Source of the DNA: Odontesthes bonariensis
Lineage: Eukaryota > Chordata > Actinopteri > Atheriniformes > Atherinopsidae
DNA length: 64,000 nt
Assembly (NCBI RefSeq): GCF_027942865.1
Contig: NC_134524.1
Span: forward strand, 20,265,536-20,329,535
Direction: 5' to 3'
The notes under the pieces are model-generated. The model had not been told where the DNA came from and searched no databases. It saw only the letters and a program-made list of their open reading frames with translations. The position numbers and the translations under genes were made by a program. Positions 35,209 to 47,200 of this stretch are shown one piece after another. The first letter of the stretch is position 1. Every line of letters begins with the position of its first letter.

Positions 35209-35746
35209 AGGTAGGGTAGGAGATCCTGGATTTTGAGTCCAGTGAAGCTGCATTTTGAAAATACACAGGTCAAAAGTCCCAACCCTTTTCTTCAGATTCC
35301 CCCCGAAGCCACGCCTCTAGAGTACATGAACGCGCAATGCTTGTTCACAAGCACGAAGGTGCACGAGCGCTTTTCTGACAGCAAGCATCGATCGTTGCCG
35401 TGTTTAGTATTTAGTATATGCTAACTATACGTTTAATAATGCTAGGTGCTAGCCAAGCTGGCTCTAGTTTAGCTTCCTGCCAAGCTTCTGGACGAGTAAT
35501 TCATTCACGGAGCAGGGTACGCGCACAGGGGGAAGGAGGGGGAGGGAGGAGCAGATTGCTGTTTGATAGATGGCATCAGAATCCAATCATCGTTAACGGT
35601 CCGTTCAGTATGATTGGATAGTGTTTTTCCTAGATTGTACGTTCTAGAGGCCACTAAAACTTTATTTTTGTGTCAAAACTTTTAATTAATTGGTTGCAAT
35701 ATGTAAAAAAAATGTTCCAGAAAAAGAACCCCTACCCCAACTTTTA
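35205..35746. mobile_element. TTAA-flanked element, second of a tandem pair
   Basis: It starts at the TTAA that ends the previous element. Ends AGGTAGGGTAGGAGAT and ACCCCTACCCCAACTT are imperfect inverted repeats. The right TTAA has decayed to TTTA/TTTT. Confidence 0.6.
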
Positions 35747-35805
35747 GCGAAATCAGCTTCAGGCCGGCTGATTTCGGCTCGGGCAGGAGCGAAATGCATT
35801 GTGGG

Positions 35806-37425
35806 CAGTGTTGCCATAGTTACTTTGAAACAGTAATCCGACTACTGACTACTGATTACTTCTTTAAAAAGTAACTTAGTTAAGTTACTGACTACTTGCT
35901 TTCAAAAGTAACTAAGTTAGATTACTTTTAGTTACTTTCAGCAGAGGCTGATCCCCCGCCCCTATAACATGAAAATGACTACCAGTTCTGCCAATACTCA
36001 CTTTATTGACATGCATTTTAACCGGAACATCAAAAATGACACTGGCATTTGCAAACTTTTTCTTGAAATAGGCTTACATGTTTTTTAAATAAATAAAAAA
36101 TAAGACAGTCTTTCTTGACTTTACTTAAAATATAAAAAAACCTCTTACGTAAAAAAGTAATACTTAATACCTATATTGAACATCCCTTGAACCTGTAGTT
36201 GTCTAACATTAGAGCAGCAAGAAGTGGTTTTATGAAACAAAAACAGTATAAAAAAATCTAAATACTCTTTCTTCACTTCATTTAACTGAAATACTTATTA
36301 CAAATTAAATGCTTTTTTGACTTAATTAAATCTAACTTAAATACTTCTTATAAAAAATAAAGTAGCGTTTCTTGACTCAATTTAACATAAACACTTCTTT
36401 AAAAAAAAAATACAATAGACATTCTTGACTCCATACATTTAACTCTGATTGCATCTATCTATGAATTACGATAACACTTAAGTTATATTGAACATGTAGT
36501 TGTCCCGCATTAGAGCAGCAAGCAGTGGTTTTACAAAACATCAGTCATTCACTCGCAGCGATGCAGACAAACGGACGGTCATAACACGTAACCTGCTGAT
36601 AATTATGGGCCCAAGAATGACAGTCAAGTTTTTGACCGAAAAATGTCACGTTCATCCACTCGTTGACCAATAAAAGTTTAAAGAAACCTGATTGATTGTC
36701 AGACCCGTCGCATTGCAGAAATGTTTGTATGCTAGTCGCCTACAACTGCAGCTGTTACTAGATTACCCAAAGCTACACCTGACGAAGTATACATAGATAA
36801 ACACCCGTACACTCATTCAGATGTCATAGAGGATGTAATACAGTACAAAGACGTTAACAAGTCATCTTTGAGTCATCAATTGCGACCAGGTAAGATAAAC
36901 AGCTAGCTAGCCCTCTCCATAGCACTGCCTGAAACGTATATGTTATAGGGTTAGCACGAATAGCTAAACCTATCAACTATCGTCTGTGACAGGCACTGAT
37001 GAAAACTGTGGTTTAGATTGGTGTATTTATTTAAAATGATTAGGGAAAGTGAGTAAAATGTAACAAATGATATCGCTGGTGTTTAACATTTTAGTGGGAC
37101 AGATCCCTTTTACTGGGTAGTCTAGGTAGATGTAAAATAACGAGTGACTTCAGGCGAACCCCGCTCCCGTCGCGGACACTGATATTACTCATAAGAAAAC
37201 GAAATTATCCCAAATTATTTCAATACAAATGTGTGGTTGTAATAATCGTGAATATATGTTGACAAAAGCCAAATATATGTTCCCCTGAAATGCAGAAATA
37301 GTAACGCACAATGTTTTAGATAAGTAACTTCAATCTGACTACTAGTTTTGAAATAGTAGTTGCGTTAGACTATTCGTTACTGAAAAAAGTAGTCCGACTA
37401 CAGTAACGCGTTACCGGCATCACTG
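35806..37425. mobile_element. hAT-type non-autonomous transposon with exact 8-bp target duplication
   Basis: ATTGTGGG is duplicated at 35798-35805 and 37426-37433. Ends CAGTGTTGCCATAGTTAC and GTAACGCGTTACCGGCATCACTG pair as inverted repeats. 1620 bases with no transposase frame. Confidence 0.92.
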
Positions 37426-37506
37426 ATTGTGGGTAAACGCTCTACATACTGTCTGATCGATGAGTATGCAGTATGGAAGTATGCAGTTTGCAAGTATGTA
37501 GTATGC

Positions 37507-37800
37507 TGAACTTGTTGGTGCTATTTGTTTCATAATGTGTCCACAATGATGCGAAACCTCCTCTCTCTCAACATTGACATTTTTAGAGAACACTGGAAAA
37601 TGTGCAGAAATAGCTTCTTTTTTTTTTCAAGCTGTTTACATTTGACTGCCTCGGTCCTTTTTATGAGATCAAGCTAAATTACAGATTGGCTTAACCGTCT
37701 CCTCCTGAGAGTGAGCCTAAATAATGTGGAGCTGCACAAACACAGACCCGCAATAAAACTTCAGAGGCTTCTTTGGAGTTGCAGATTGGGTGGGGTAACG
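37507..37800. other. Short intergenic stretch upstream of the Rho-GEF gene
   Basis: Nothing recognised. The promoter of the downstream gene may lie here or in 37800-38000, but no core element can be fixed. Confidence 0.4.
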
Positions 37801-37829
37801 GTTTTCATTGTCTATTCATTTAAGTAAGT

Positions 37830-38241
37830 CGAGGGAGGGAAAAAAAATTGGAAAGTTTGAGAGTGGAGCGGGACTGTAGCGCTTCTGTTAGGTGAGAGGG
37901 GGGAAGGACAGGGGAGGGAGGTGGGAGTGTGTTGGAGAGAGAGAGAGAGGAGGGCAAAAGAAAAAAAGAGAAATGCAGCTTGGTCATTCCCAGGCTGGGA
38001 AATACAGCAGAGACTGTGGAGGAGAAGAGGAACACTGTATTTGTTTCTTTTGAACACGCTGCAGTCTTTAAGAAAGGGGGAAGATTTGGAGTGGGGGGGG
38101 GGGTAAAAAAAGAATCGCACGGAGGAGGCAATGAAGGCCGATTAGAAGTGAGAGAGGAGAAACTTTTGCGGAGAATGTGGAGAGGAAGCGGAGCCAGGAA
38201 AGGAGCCGAGGACTATGTAGGAATTCCTGACTGAAGTCATG
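37830..38241 (+). CDS. arhgef40: arhgef40-like exon 1 (long 5'UTR, ATG at 38239-38241)
   Basis: A purine-rich (GA) leader ends GAAGTCATG|GTAAGT. The ATG is the last codon of the exon and joins in frame to exon 2 to give [11 protein letters not shown]. An in-frame TAG lies 18 bases upstream. The 5' border is a guess, as the transcription start is not visible; only 38239-38241 is coding. Confidence 0.65.
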
Positions 38242-41200
38242 GTAAGTCTGAAGTTTTTTAGGCCATGTTTGTGTGGAATATGCTGAAGAAAGAGTGGGGA
38301 GAGCCACTGCTGTTGGTCAGTCAGTGAGAACAAAACTTTTCCTCAGGGCGCACTTAGTTCTTGTCTCCACTAAAATGATTTTTACGATCTGAATTCATCA
38401 ACACCCTGAGAGGACTCATTTACAGCAATACAATGTAACTTCTCAAAAAGCCCACTATGGAGCTCCCCCTACAGGCTTGGAGGTAATGTACGGTTACACT
38501 GTCGTAAATACAACACCCTTTCGCTTTCACGTTTCACGTTTGTTGACGAACCGGCGAGGAGTCAGAAGGTGCAAGCTATGTCGACCGAGAAGTTAAGAGT
38601 AATCAAATGTACCTGGGAGCGTGAGAGGGCTCTATTTGTTTTTGCGGTAGGTGTGCCAGAAAGCAAGTCGAAGTACTTCCGCTCAGCTCCTGGGCCGCCA
38701 CCGGGCCGCTCCAGCAAAGTTACATAGCGCAGTTTTTCCAACTCAGATCCCCGAAGGGCATAGGAGACAGGCCAATCGTAATATTAAAACTCATTCTAGC
38801 CGCACAAATTTTTTCAAGCTGTTATTTTAAGGTACAAATGTTACATAGTATTGCTTTAATATACTCCACTCTCTCATATCTCACAGAGTTCTTGCGTTAG
38901 GTTTGGGAAGACGTTTACTCAGCAGTTATTCCTCTCAGCCAGCGACGTTGTAAAAACCCAACAGGCTCTAAATTACCAGAGAGTTTCAGTTGTGTGACGT
39001 TGGTTGATTTCTTTTGTGGTTGACTCGCAGAGGGAAGCAAAAGAGCCTCTCTTGGGAGTTGGCTAACAATCCCCCACCCACTTATGGTCTGACCAGTGAC
39101 ACACAGAGGCTGAGGGATGGAAGACACATGCAAATATGTGTGAACATAAATTAGTTTCAGAGAAAAAAACAAAAACAAAATGAGGACCGAAAGATTAACA
39201 TCCCGCTCCAGCTTCTGTGTGTTGTGCAGGGTGGAGCAGTTTGGCAGGGAGCGGAAGAGAGAAAGCCGAGAGAAAGGGAGAGCTGGAAAAGGGAAGAGGA
39301 GAATAAAAGAGGAGGGTAGGGTTACTTTTTTCATTTTAGGGGACTTGGACGGCTGCAGCGGTGGTTTCGGTGATGCTGCATTTTCCACATCGGATCAGGG
39401 AGAAAAAGGGGAAAGAGAGAAGGAAAAAAAAAGAGAAACTGGGAACAAGGGATGGCATGGACTTAAGGGAGGGAAGAACATGTGCTGCACAGTTTCAGCT
39501 CCCTCGGTGCCCAGTTGGGAAAGTTTAGAATGGAAAACAGTAACAGATGTAGTCTCAAGAGTCACAGCAAAGTCACAAAAAGGAGAGAAACGGGGCTTTT
39601 CCTCTTCAAACGGGCTCAAGTTAACACTTTTATTGAGCATGGTGACTTCACTGGACGAATGTTTGAGCACAAACCTGCTATGGTTGCTGTGCACATAGGT
39701 GTTAAAATGCACCCGGCAAGCAGTTACGCACACACTCGCACACTGAAGCAAAAACAAAAAAGAGTCATGAACACAACGGCAAGTCCTTTGCCAAGAATAT
39801 GTGGCAGAGGGTATTTCCATGCCCACCGTCTGGAAAGATTTTGAAACTAAAAGGATGTACCAATTCGAGAGTCTAGCCGGGGAACAGTGTGAAGAAAATG
39901 AGAGCAAACACTTTTGCCCGCAGGGGTAGAGATAACAGGCCAGACAGGATCAGAATCACAACGTCAATCACAGGAATGGTGCTTTAATGGGGTTTCCTGT
40001 GATTGTCCAGAGCCTCTGACACGCACAGTGCATGCAGAGCGAGGATGGCCACCGCTCAGATCAGCAGCTTTGCAGCTTGTGGAAATTGAAGAATAATAGA
40101 CTTTTGACTCCTCAGTTCCCTTATGTGGAGCATTTTTTAGCAAGTTTCAGCTCATTGTTATCACCCGATCACTTGTGCTGTTACGGCTCAGCCTCTCCAT
40201 TATTGCAGGGTGGAATGCCATGATATTCAATTCATTTTTTTATTTTTTTATTTATATAGCGCCAAATACAACAAATGTCATCTCAAGGCACTTAGATAGT
40301 AAGTCCAATTCAAGCCAATTGGAATTCAATTAATTAATAATAATCATAATTCATAAAATAATCCAATTCGTTCATATAGAGCCAATTCAAAAACAATTTC
40401 CTAGCTAAGAAAACCAACAGATTGCACTGAAAACTTTTTGTTTTTCGGTCCAATCTCCCGGCCTGAGCGGCGTGCCTGAGGCGACTGTGGAGAGAAACGA
40501 CTCCCTTTTAACAGGAAGAAACCTCTGGCAGAACCAGACTCAGGAAGGGTGGCCATCCGCCTCGACCAGCTGGGGTTTGAGAAGACAGAAAGGGGGGGGG
40601 GGGGCGCAGCGGCGGCGTCACTGTAACACCATGATAGGGACCCACTGCATGGGATGTCTGCTCAACACCAAACAACAGTTAGCATTTAAGCAAAGTGGAT
40701 TTCCCCCGAAGGAGTTTTAAGAGAACGTCACGTCAACGAGGCGAGTGAAATCATTCGGTTAGAGAACAACGTGCACTCAAATTTAGTCGTGGGAATGCAT
40801 TCTAAATAAATCAGCACGTGGGAAACATATGAGGAGAAACAAACCGTTGTGCCATTATCATTTGTGAAGATGTCACAGACAGTAAGTCACTGTTTTGGTT
40901 TGGATTAGGCAGGTACACCCCTTGTTAGGTTTTGGCATTAAACGCTTGGTGAGGTTTCCTAGCTCACTGGGTGATTTGTCCTGTCCCATCTGGAGAAGAT
41001 ACAAATGTGGAGCTGGCACGAAGGAAACCTTCATTCGAGACATGATAGTTTGACAGTCCTGCTATGGGGCCCCAACACATTGTCCAATTCGTATTCATCG
41101 GCTCATATAAAATCACATTTTTCTTTTTCTTCATTTCTCTGTTTGCAAAACCATAACTTGAAGAGGACATCCTAGATATGCTTTGATGGAGGGATGTCAC

Positions 41201-44200
41201 AACTTCAGAACATTTTAAGCTGATACCTCTAACATGGATCAGGTTAATACCAGAAAAAATTGAAAAAAGAAAACAACACAAAAACAACACGACTGATGTG
41301 ACAAAACAACAATCTCTGACGCTGACGGGGTGGGGGTGTCATTACTTGATTGCTCGTATCTTGCATCTTTGAAATGCGTCATTGCGACGCTGACATATGG
41401 CTGGGTCTTTGTCACAAAACTGGTGCGCGAAGTGCAACGATTTTATAGGTAAATTGTCGTAAGCTTTGAACTTGCTTTGACCGATGATGACTGATGGGAC
41501 AGGTGAGGAAGTTTACTGCTTTTCGACCAAAAGTTCCCACTTTTGCAAGGGGGTAACACTTGTTAGATGTACATTGTTTCATGTAAGAGACATTCATTGC
41601 TGCTTTCTTATGAAAACAAACAGCAACGACTGCCATTTGTATGCACTTGTGGATCTTACGACAGTATTTTTTCCTTTCTATCTGGTTTTGATATGACGCC
41701 CGTTTGTTCAAGCATAGTTAAAACTCAAAAATGCAAGAAGGCTAATAAGCTTTCCATCCATATTTCCGACAAGTCCTTCAACAGAAACGATCGTATGGGT
41801 CGTTTGTTCATGCCTCTCATATGACTCATGACGGCGTCCTGTAAAGTACCTCCTCGACAAGCGGCAGAGGGGAACTACGACTCGTTTGAGCATTTCCTCA
41901 TCATAGCAGACCTCAAGTCTTTCATTTAAGAAGTCGCAAGAGTCCTCATCTTTCCCCATACTGTAAATGTCCCATCAATAACACGCCAACATTTTATTAA
42001 AAACTTTTTGCCTGTCCCTGGTTTTGTTTGGATAATACCATTATTTGGTTAGGTTTAGGAAACATTCGTGGTTAGGGTTAGGTTGCTCTCACGACCGCTA
42101 AAGGGTGCATGTTTTTCAAAAACACAATTGTTAGTCGTATCTAATGATATCAACAAACGCCGCATGAGCCCCTTATGTGGAGAAGGACAGTCTCCATATT
42201 TTACTTTGAGCAGTGGTCGCTGGAGATTGGCTACTCCCTCAAAGGTCAGCTTGGGTCAAAGTGAAAAAGATGTGAACTTTCAGCACACACCAGCTCTGCT
42301 CAGTGAACCACAGACACATAGGGGGGATTTGTAAGAGTGCACCATGCACACAATTATACGGAGGCCCAGGAAAAAGCTGTTTTTTCCATGGTAACGTGAA
42401 TATGCTTTGAAGCTTATAATTCAAGTCGTGTCCCACACAAGTAAGATGAATAAATGTGACTGCCGTGATCACATTTAAATTTCTCATTGTCTATGTTGCA
42501 AATTATGCAAATCAGAGGCTGAGGAAGTATTAAGATCTAAGCTGGATTTGACTCTGTCCAGCAAGCACTTTGCAGTCTGAAAGCATCCGCAGAAACATCC
42601 AGGAAGGCCTACTGTGGGCTAGGTTCTGTTAGGTTATGCAGGCTGATTTAAGAAAGGAAATCTGCGTCAAGCCTCCCCCTTTTCTTTCTCCTCATCTTCA
42701 TTTCCCTGCGTCTATGTGTCTCCCCCCTTTTTTATGTTTCTCCCCCTCTCCTCTCCTCTGCTCTTCGACTCTTTTCTCTCTTTCGCTGTCAGCATCTCTC
42801 ATTTTCCTACTAATCATGTCATCCTGTATCAGTTCCACATTCTGCAAAGTCCTCTCAGCTCCACTGTTTTTCCTCACTTTCTGTGTCCTTCGTGTACATC
42901 TGGTTTCCATCATGGTTGCCGCCGCTCTTGTTTCCCATCGATCTCTCCCACTGGTCAGCCTCCTCCTCCTCTTTCTTCTCTCTTTCCCTCTTTCTGTCTG
43001 AGCTCCCCCTTCTCTGCAAATCTGTCTGGTTTTCTCAATGTCTCTCCGTCTTGTTTTGTTTTTTTTTCTTCTTCCTTATTGTTTTTACTCATCAGACTTC
43101 AGACTTTTTTTTTCTCGACATCTCTCTGTTGTTCTCCCCTTTGCCGCGCTCCGGTCTGGAAGACGACACTTGCCTTTCCAACTTTAGGCCCTTTACAAGG
43201 TAAAAAAGACGGGAATTCTTTTTTTGCAAGAATGGCAGGACCGGTTCTGTTCTGTGTGTCCACATTCATCACACAAACACCAGAGTGCATATACAAGGGC
43301 ACTATTCACTCAAACTGTAACAAGACAAAGAGGGTAAGTCGTCCCCAATCATTTTAAAGTCTTGGAGACTGGACAGTTATATTTGGAGCCGCTGCCATTG
43401 TTGGAATTTTATCACTTCAACAAGATCATATTTGCTAAAAGCAGGTGAGAGCTTGTAAAACCTGCAAAACTCTGTCCACTTACTATGTTAAATTATAGAC
43501 GTTTGTTTTTTCTAACTGCATGCGGTTTCACATAATTCTCTTTAATATATCCTCCTATTTTTGGCTTTTTAAACAGTGCACAGCTCTTTGGTGAAACCCC
43601 CCGAAACTGCAAAGTGTGTTTGAAAGGTATGCGCTAGTTTGAGCATCCTTTCAGAGATCTGTGCTCGTGACCTCATCTTGTCACGGCCATTTGAGCACGC
43701 ACGGCATGCCTCAGATAAACAATCATGTTTCTGTGTTAGCTGTTTTGTTTGCCACTCTCTCTGAGGATTATCACAGCTCCAGGGACAAACAAAACCTGTC
43801 GCTTATCCACGTCACTTTCTTTGAAAATGGGAGCGATGTTGAAGGATTTGAAGCCATACTAGTTCAGAACGATCAGTGATCAGGGTCTGTGTGTGGGCAA
43901 AATCACACGAAAGCCAGCCGTATTTTCAAAACTTGGTGGAAAAGTGGATCGTGGAAAAAGGAAGAGCCCATGAGGGCTCAGATTGGGACGCGCTGAGGAA
44001 GTGCTTATTTTGGGCTTTATTTGGTTTAATTAGATGACAACGACTTCACAGAAAGATCACTGAGGGACATTAGATATTACTGGAAAGCATGCGTTGCACA
44101 AAACCTTGGTCTTTATTCCAGCTTTAATATCCCATTGTGTGACATACAGCCAGAGGTGGGTAGAGTAGCCAAAAATTGTACTCAAGAATTTCAGAATAAT

Positions 44201-47200
44201 ATGACTCAAGTAAAAGTAAAAAGTAGGCATCCAAATAATTACTTGAGTAAGAGTAAAAAAGTGCTTGTTGAAGTAAATGTTCAGTAATGTCTGATTTATT
44301 TGTTAACACAAGCATTCAATCAGACAGACAAAAATACAAAATAATCATCTTTAGGCAGATTAGAGTTCATCCAATTGATAAAATAAATTAAAATGAATGA
44401 ATTAATTACAAAATAGCTTAAATTAAGATAATTCAGGTAAATTCAAGTACTTAAATAAAAAATAAAAGAGACTTAGGAAATGTTTAAAGCATATGGAACC
44501 TAAAAAACAAACATTTTCCACGGGGGAAACGAATTTAGGAAACTTACCGCTACATGTTTCCTCAAGTTAGATGTTGAGTTTCTGCTGAAATGTGCGTTTG
44601 TTTTGGTTGACACAGAAGACACATAATGTAGCTGCTGTTTCTCACTCTTTGTAAGGTAAACATGCTTTCAGTATGAGGCCTCGTCTGTGTTTTCATTTCC
44701 ATCCGTTGATTCTGACATTTTTCATCTATTTCTTTATTTGTTTGCTACGACTGTAAATTGTAAAGCTAACCCGTCCCGCTGCTGAGATTGATTATGGTCA
44801 CGTGACCAGACTGCACGGCTGCGTCTGATTGGTGAAACACAGTCAGGTGGTAGATCCTTTGGCGGAAGTCTCTCTCTCTGTCAAAATAAAACATTAAAAT
44901 GAGGCGAACGCGGGGGGATAAAAATAATGAGGCTTAGAATACCAAAGAGGTAAGAAGAAAAGTAACCAGCTCATTGTAGCCTAATGTAGCAGAGTAAGAG
45001 GACAGTTTCTGCTGCACAAATCTACTCAAGTAAAAGTAAAAAGTATAGTGATTTAAAACTACTCCTAGAAGTATAACTTTTACTAACAGAGTAAATGTAA
45101 CTTGTTACTACCCACCTCTGCATAAAGCAAGTGTACGTTTGCCCAAAGTCACATGAGACACTGTAGACGGTTAAAGCAGAGGCCCCAGTTTTTACAGGAG
45201 AGTCGTTCTGTCTGTGAGGAAATCTAATTTAAGGGTAACACAAGTGCTGCTTTGTTTCGAGTGCACAAAAATAAGCTGTTAATGGCAAAAAGTGTTATTA
45301 CATGCGTTAGAAGCGCTGGCATTGAAGGTAAACAGGGGTAAACATGAACCTTCGTCGTTGTGTTGCGGAGGACTTTGTTTAATTGTATATTATGTAGTGC
45401 TTGCACTTTGAAATGGCTTTACAGTTCAATTTGAAGGATAAGAAGCATCCCTCGCTGCTTTCCTTTATTAGCTGTCACTCCCAGTGTTTCTGAATGGTTG
45501 TGCTCCCTGTCCCTGACAGAACTTCCACGCTTTTTATGTCAACACCGGTATGTCCCGCTGAAAGTTGTGTGCACAGGCATGTGAACCCAAAGAGAAAAAA
45601 ACTTGCCGGTGGCATACGATTGTACATGACACGTCCAAACTAAATATTACTGGAGGCTAACTTGTCTGTCCCAAAGGAAACTACACTGAAAGCAGCTACT
45701 CTGCCAGTTTCAACATGAACGGATTGATGCTAATACTTTCAAAAAGTTGGTTTCCTCCAAATCTGGCCCATTTGGCCTTTCAGTTAGGTTAAATACAACC
45801 AGAGAGGAACAACAGCACATGCTATGTCATTATTTATTAAACAGAAACTAAGCCAAACTCCAGAGGAAGTGTGTGAAAAACTAAATCTACCCTTACTGCT
45901 TCTATATGAATTAAGAGAGTAAGTAGCAGCCAGATGCTGCACTTGATTTATTGATCATCAACAGGTGGAGGCACCTCTAAAAAAAAAAAAAAAAGCAGAA
46001 GTTTTGTCAGTTTGCTAGTCTGGAGCATTTAGGTGTGTGTTAACACAATGTCAAGGAGGAAAGACACCAGCACTGATCTTAGACAAGCAACTGATGCTGC
46101 CCGTCAATCTGGGAAGAGTCGCAGGGCCATTTTCAAACCATTTGGAGTCCACTATTCCTCAGTTCTGAAGATTATTCACAGGTGGAAAACATTTAAGACA
46201 GTTGCAATCTCCCCAGGAGTGGATGACCGTGGTGGAGTGGTGATGGTTTGGGCTTCTTTCACAGCCACAGGGCCTGGGCACCTTGCAGTCATTTAGCCGA
46301 CCGTGAACTGACCGCTTAAAACCTGACGGAAACCGGGTCGTACAAGAGGACAGCGATCGCAAGCACAGCAGTAAATCTACAACAGAATGGCTGCAAATGA
46401 AAGAATCAGTGTTTTGCAATGAATAAATATAAAGGTGTAAATACCCGCCAACCTCAATTAACAGTAGCAACGTTGTAAAGAAGAGTGGGACAAAATATAT
46501 TTTTTTTTAAAAAGTGAGAGACTCGTACTGTCAAACTTCTAGTTATTAGCTACTAAATGACACACTGTAACATGTATTGTATTGTTATTCATTTGAGGTT
46601 ATATTTACCCAATTTCAAGACTTTATTAGTAATTTTTTCCCCGTTTTCTCTGGTTTTGTTTATTTAAAAAAAAAAATGACCTGATGCATAAAACCGTGGA
46701 ATTGACGGAGGTTGTCAACCTTTTTTACATAACTGCATGTAACAAATATGTAGTATTTGATTTTGAGAAGGTCCATGAAGCCAGATGGAGTCAAATTGCA
46801 GAGTTGCCAAAGTTGAAAGTATGGCTGCTTTTGCAAAGACACAACCGAAGTGCTAATTTCTTTCAACATGCGCAGTCAGTCCGAACATGCTTAAACAGTT
46901 GAATCTTGCAGAAAACACCCCAAGAAGGCATTGAAAGAACATCAGAGGGTGTTCGCTGTCGCATTTTTAATTAAATGACGTGTTGCATTAGTGTAAGTCT
47001 TAGGGGATACTTTAAAAAGGCTTTAGTCTGAGAGGAAGTTCCTGCTGGCTCACCTTGCAATCCCATGAACCCCCTGCTGAGCTTTTTCTCCACTCAGTAC
47101 GCTCCATCAGTGAGCCAGAAGGCTGTGTAAACTTCTTTTACTCCCTTTTATACTGTTTACAATATGTTCTTTGTCAGACTGTTATTCACCAGTGCCTATG

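Larger units (their letters stand above)
33728..37506. mobile_element. Short DNA transposon (family G, copy 3, reversed) carrying three nested insertions
   Basis: Blocks 33750-34178, 35747-35805 and 37426-37506 align, reversed, with the 8048-8687 copy. Both outermost termini are lost. Inserted within it are two TTAA elements (34179-35208 and 35205-35746) and a hAT (35806-37425). Confidence 0.85.

Noticed and set aside
39180..39698. 172-codon plus-strand frame
   Set aside because: Purine-rich intron sequence; Lys/Glu/Arg composition without family motifs, and no splice link to the arhgef40 frame.
42636..43357. Plus-strand hydrophobic frames up to 213 codons
   Set aside because: Pyrimidine-rich tract in intron 1 of arhgef40; several frames open at once, no recognisable domain.
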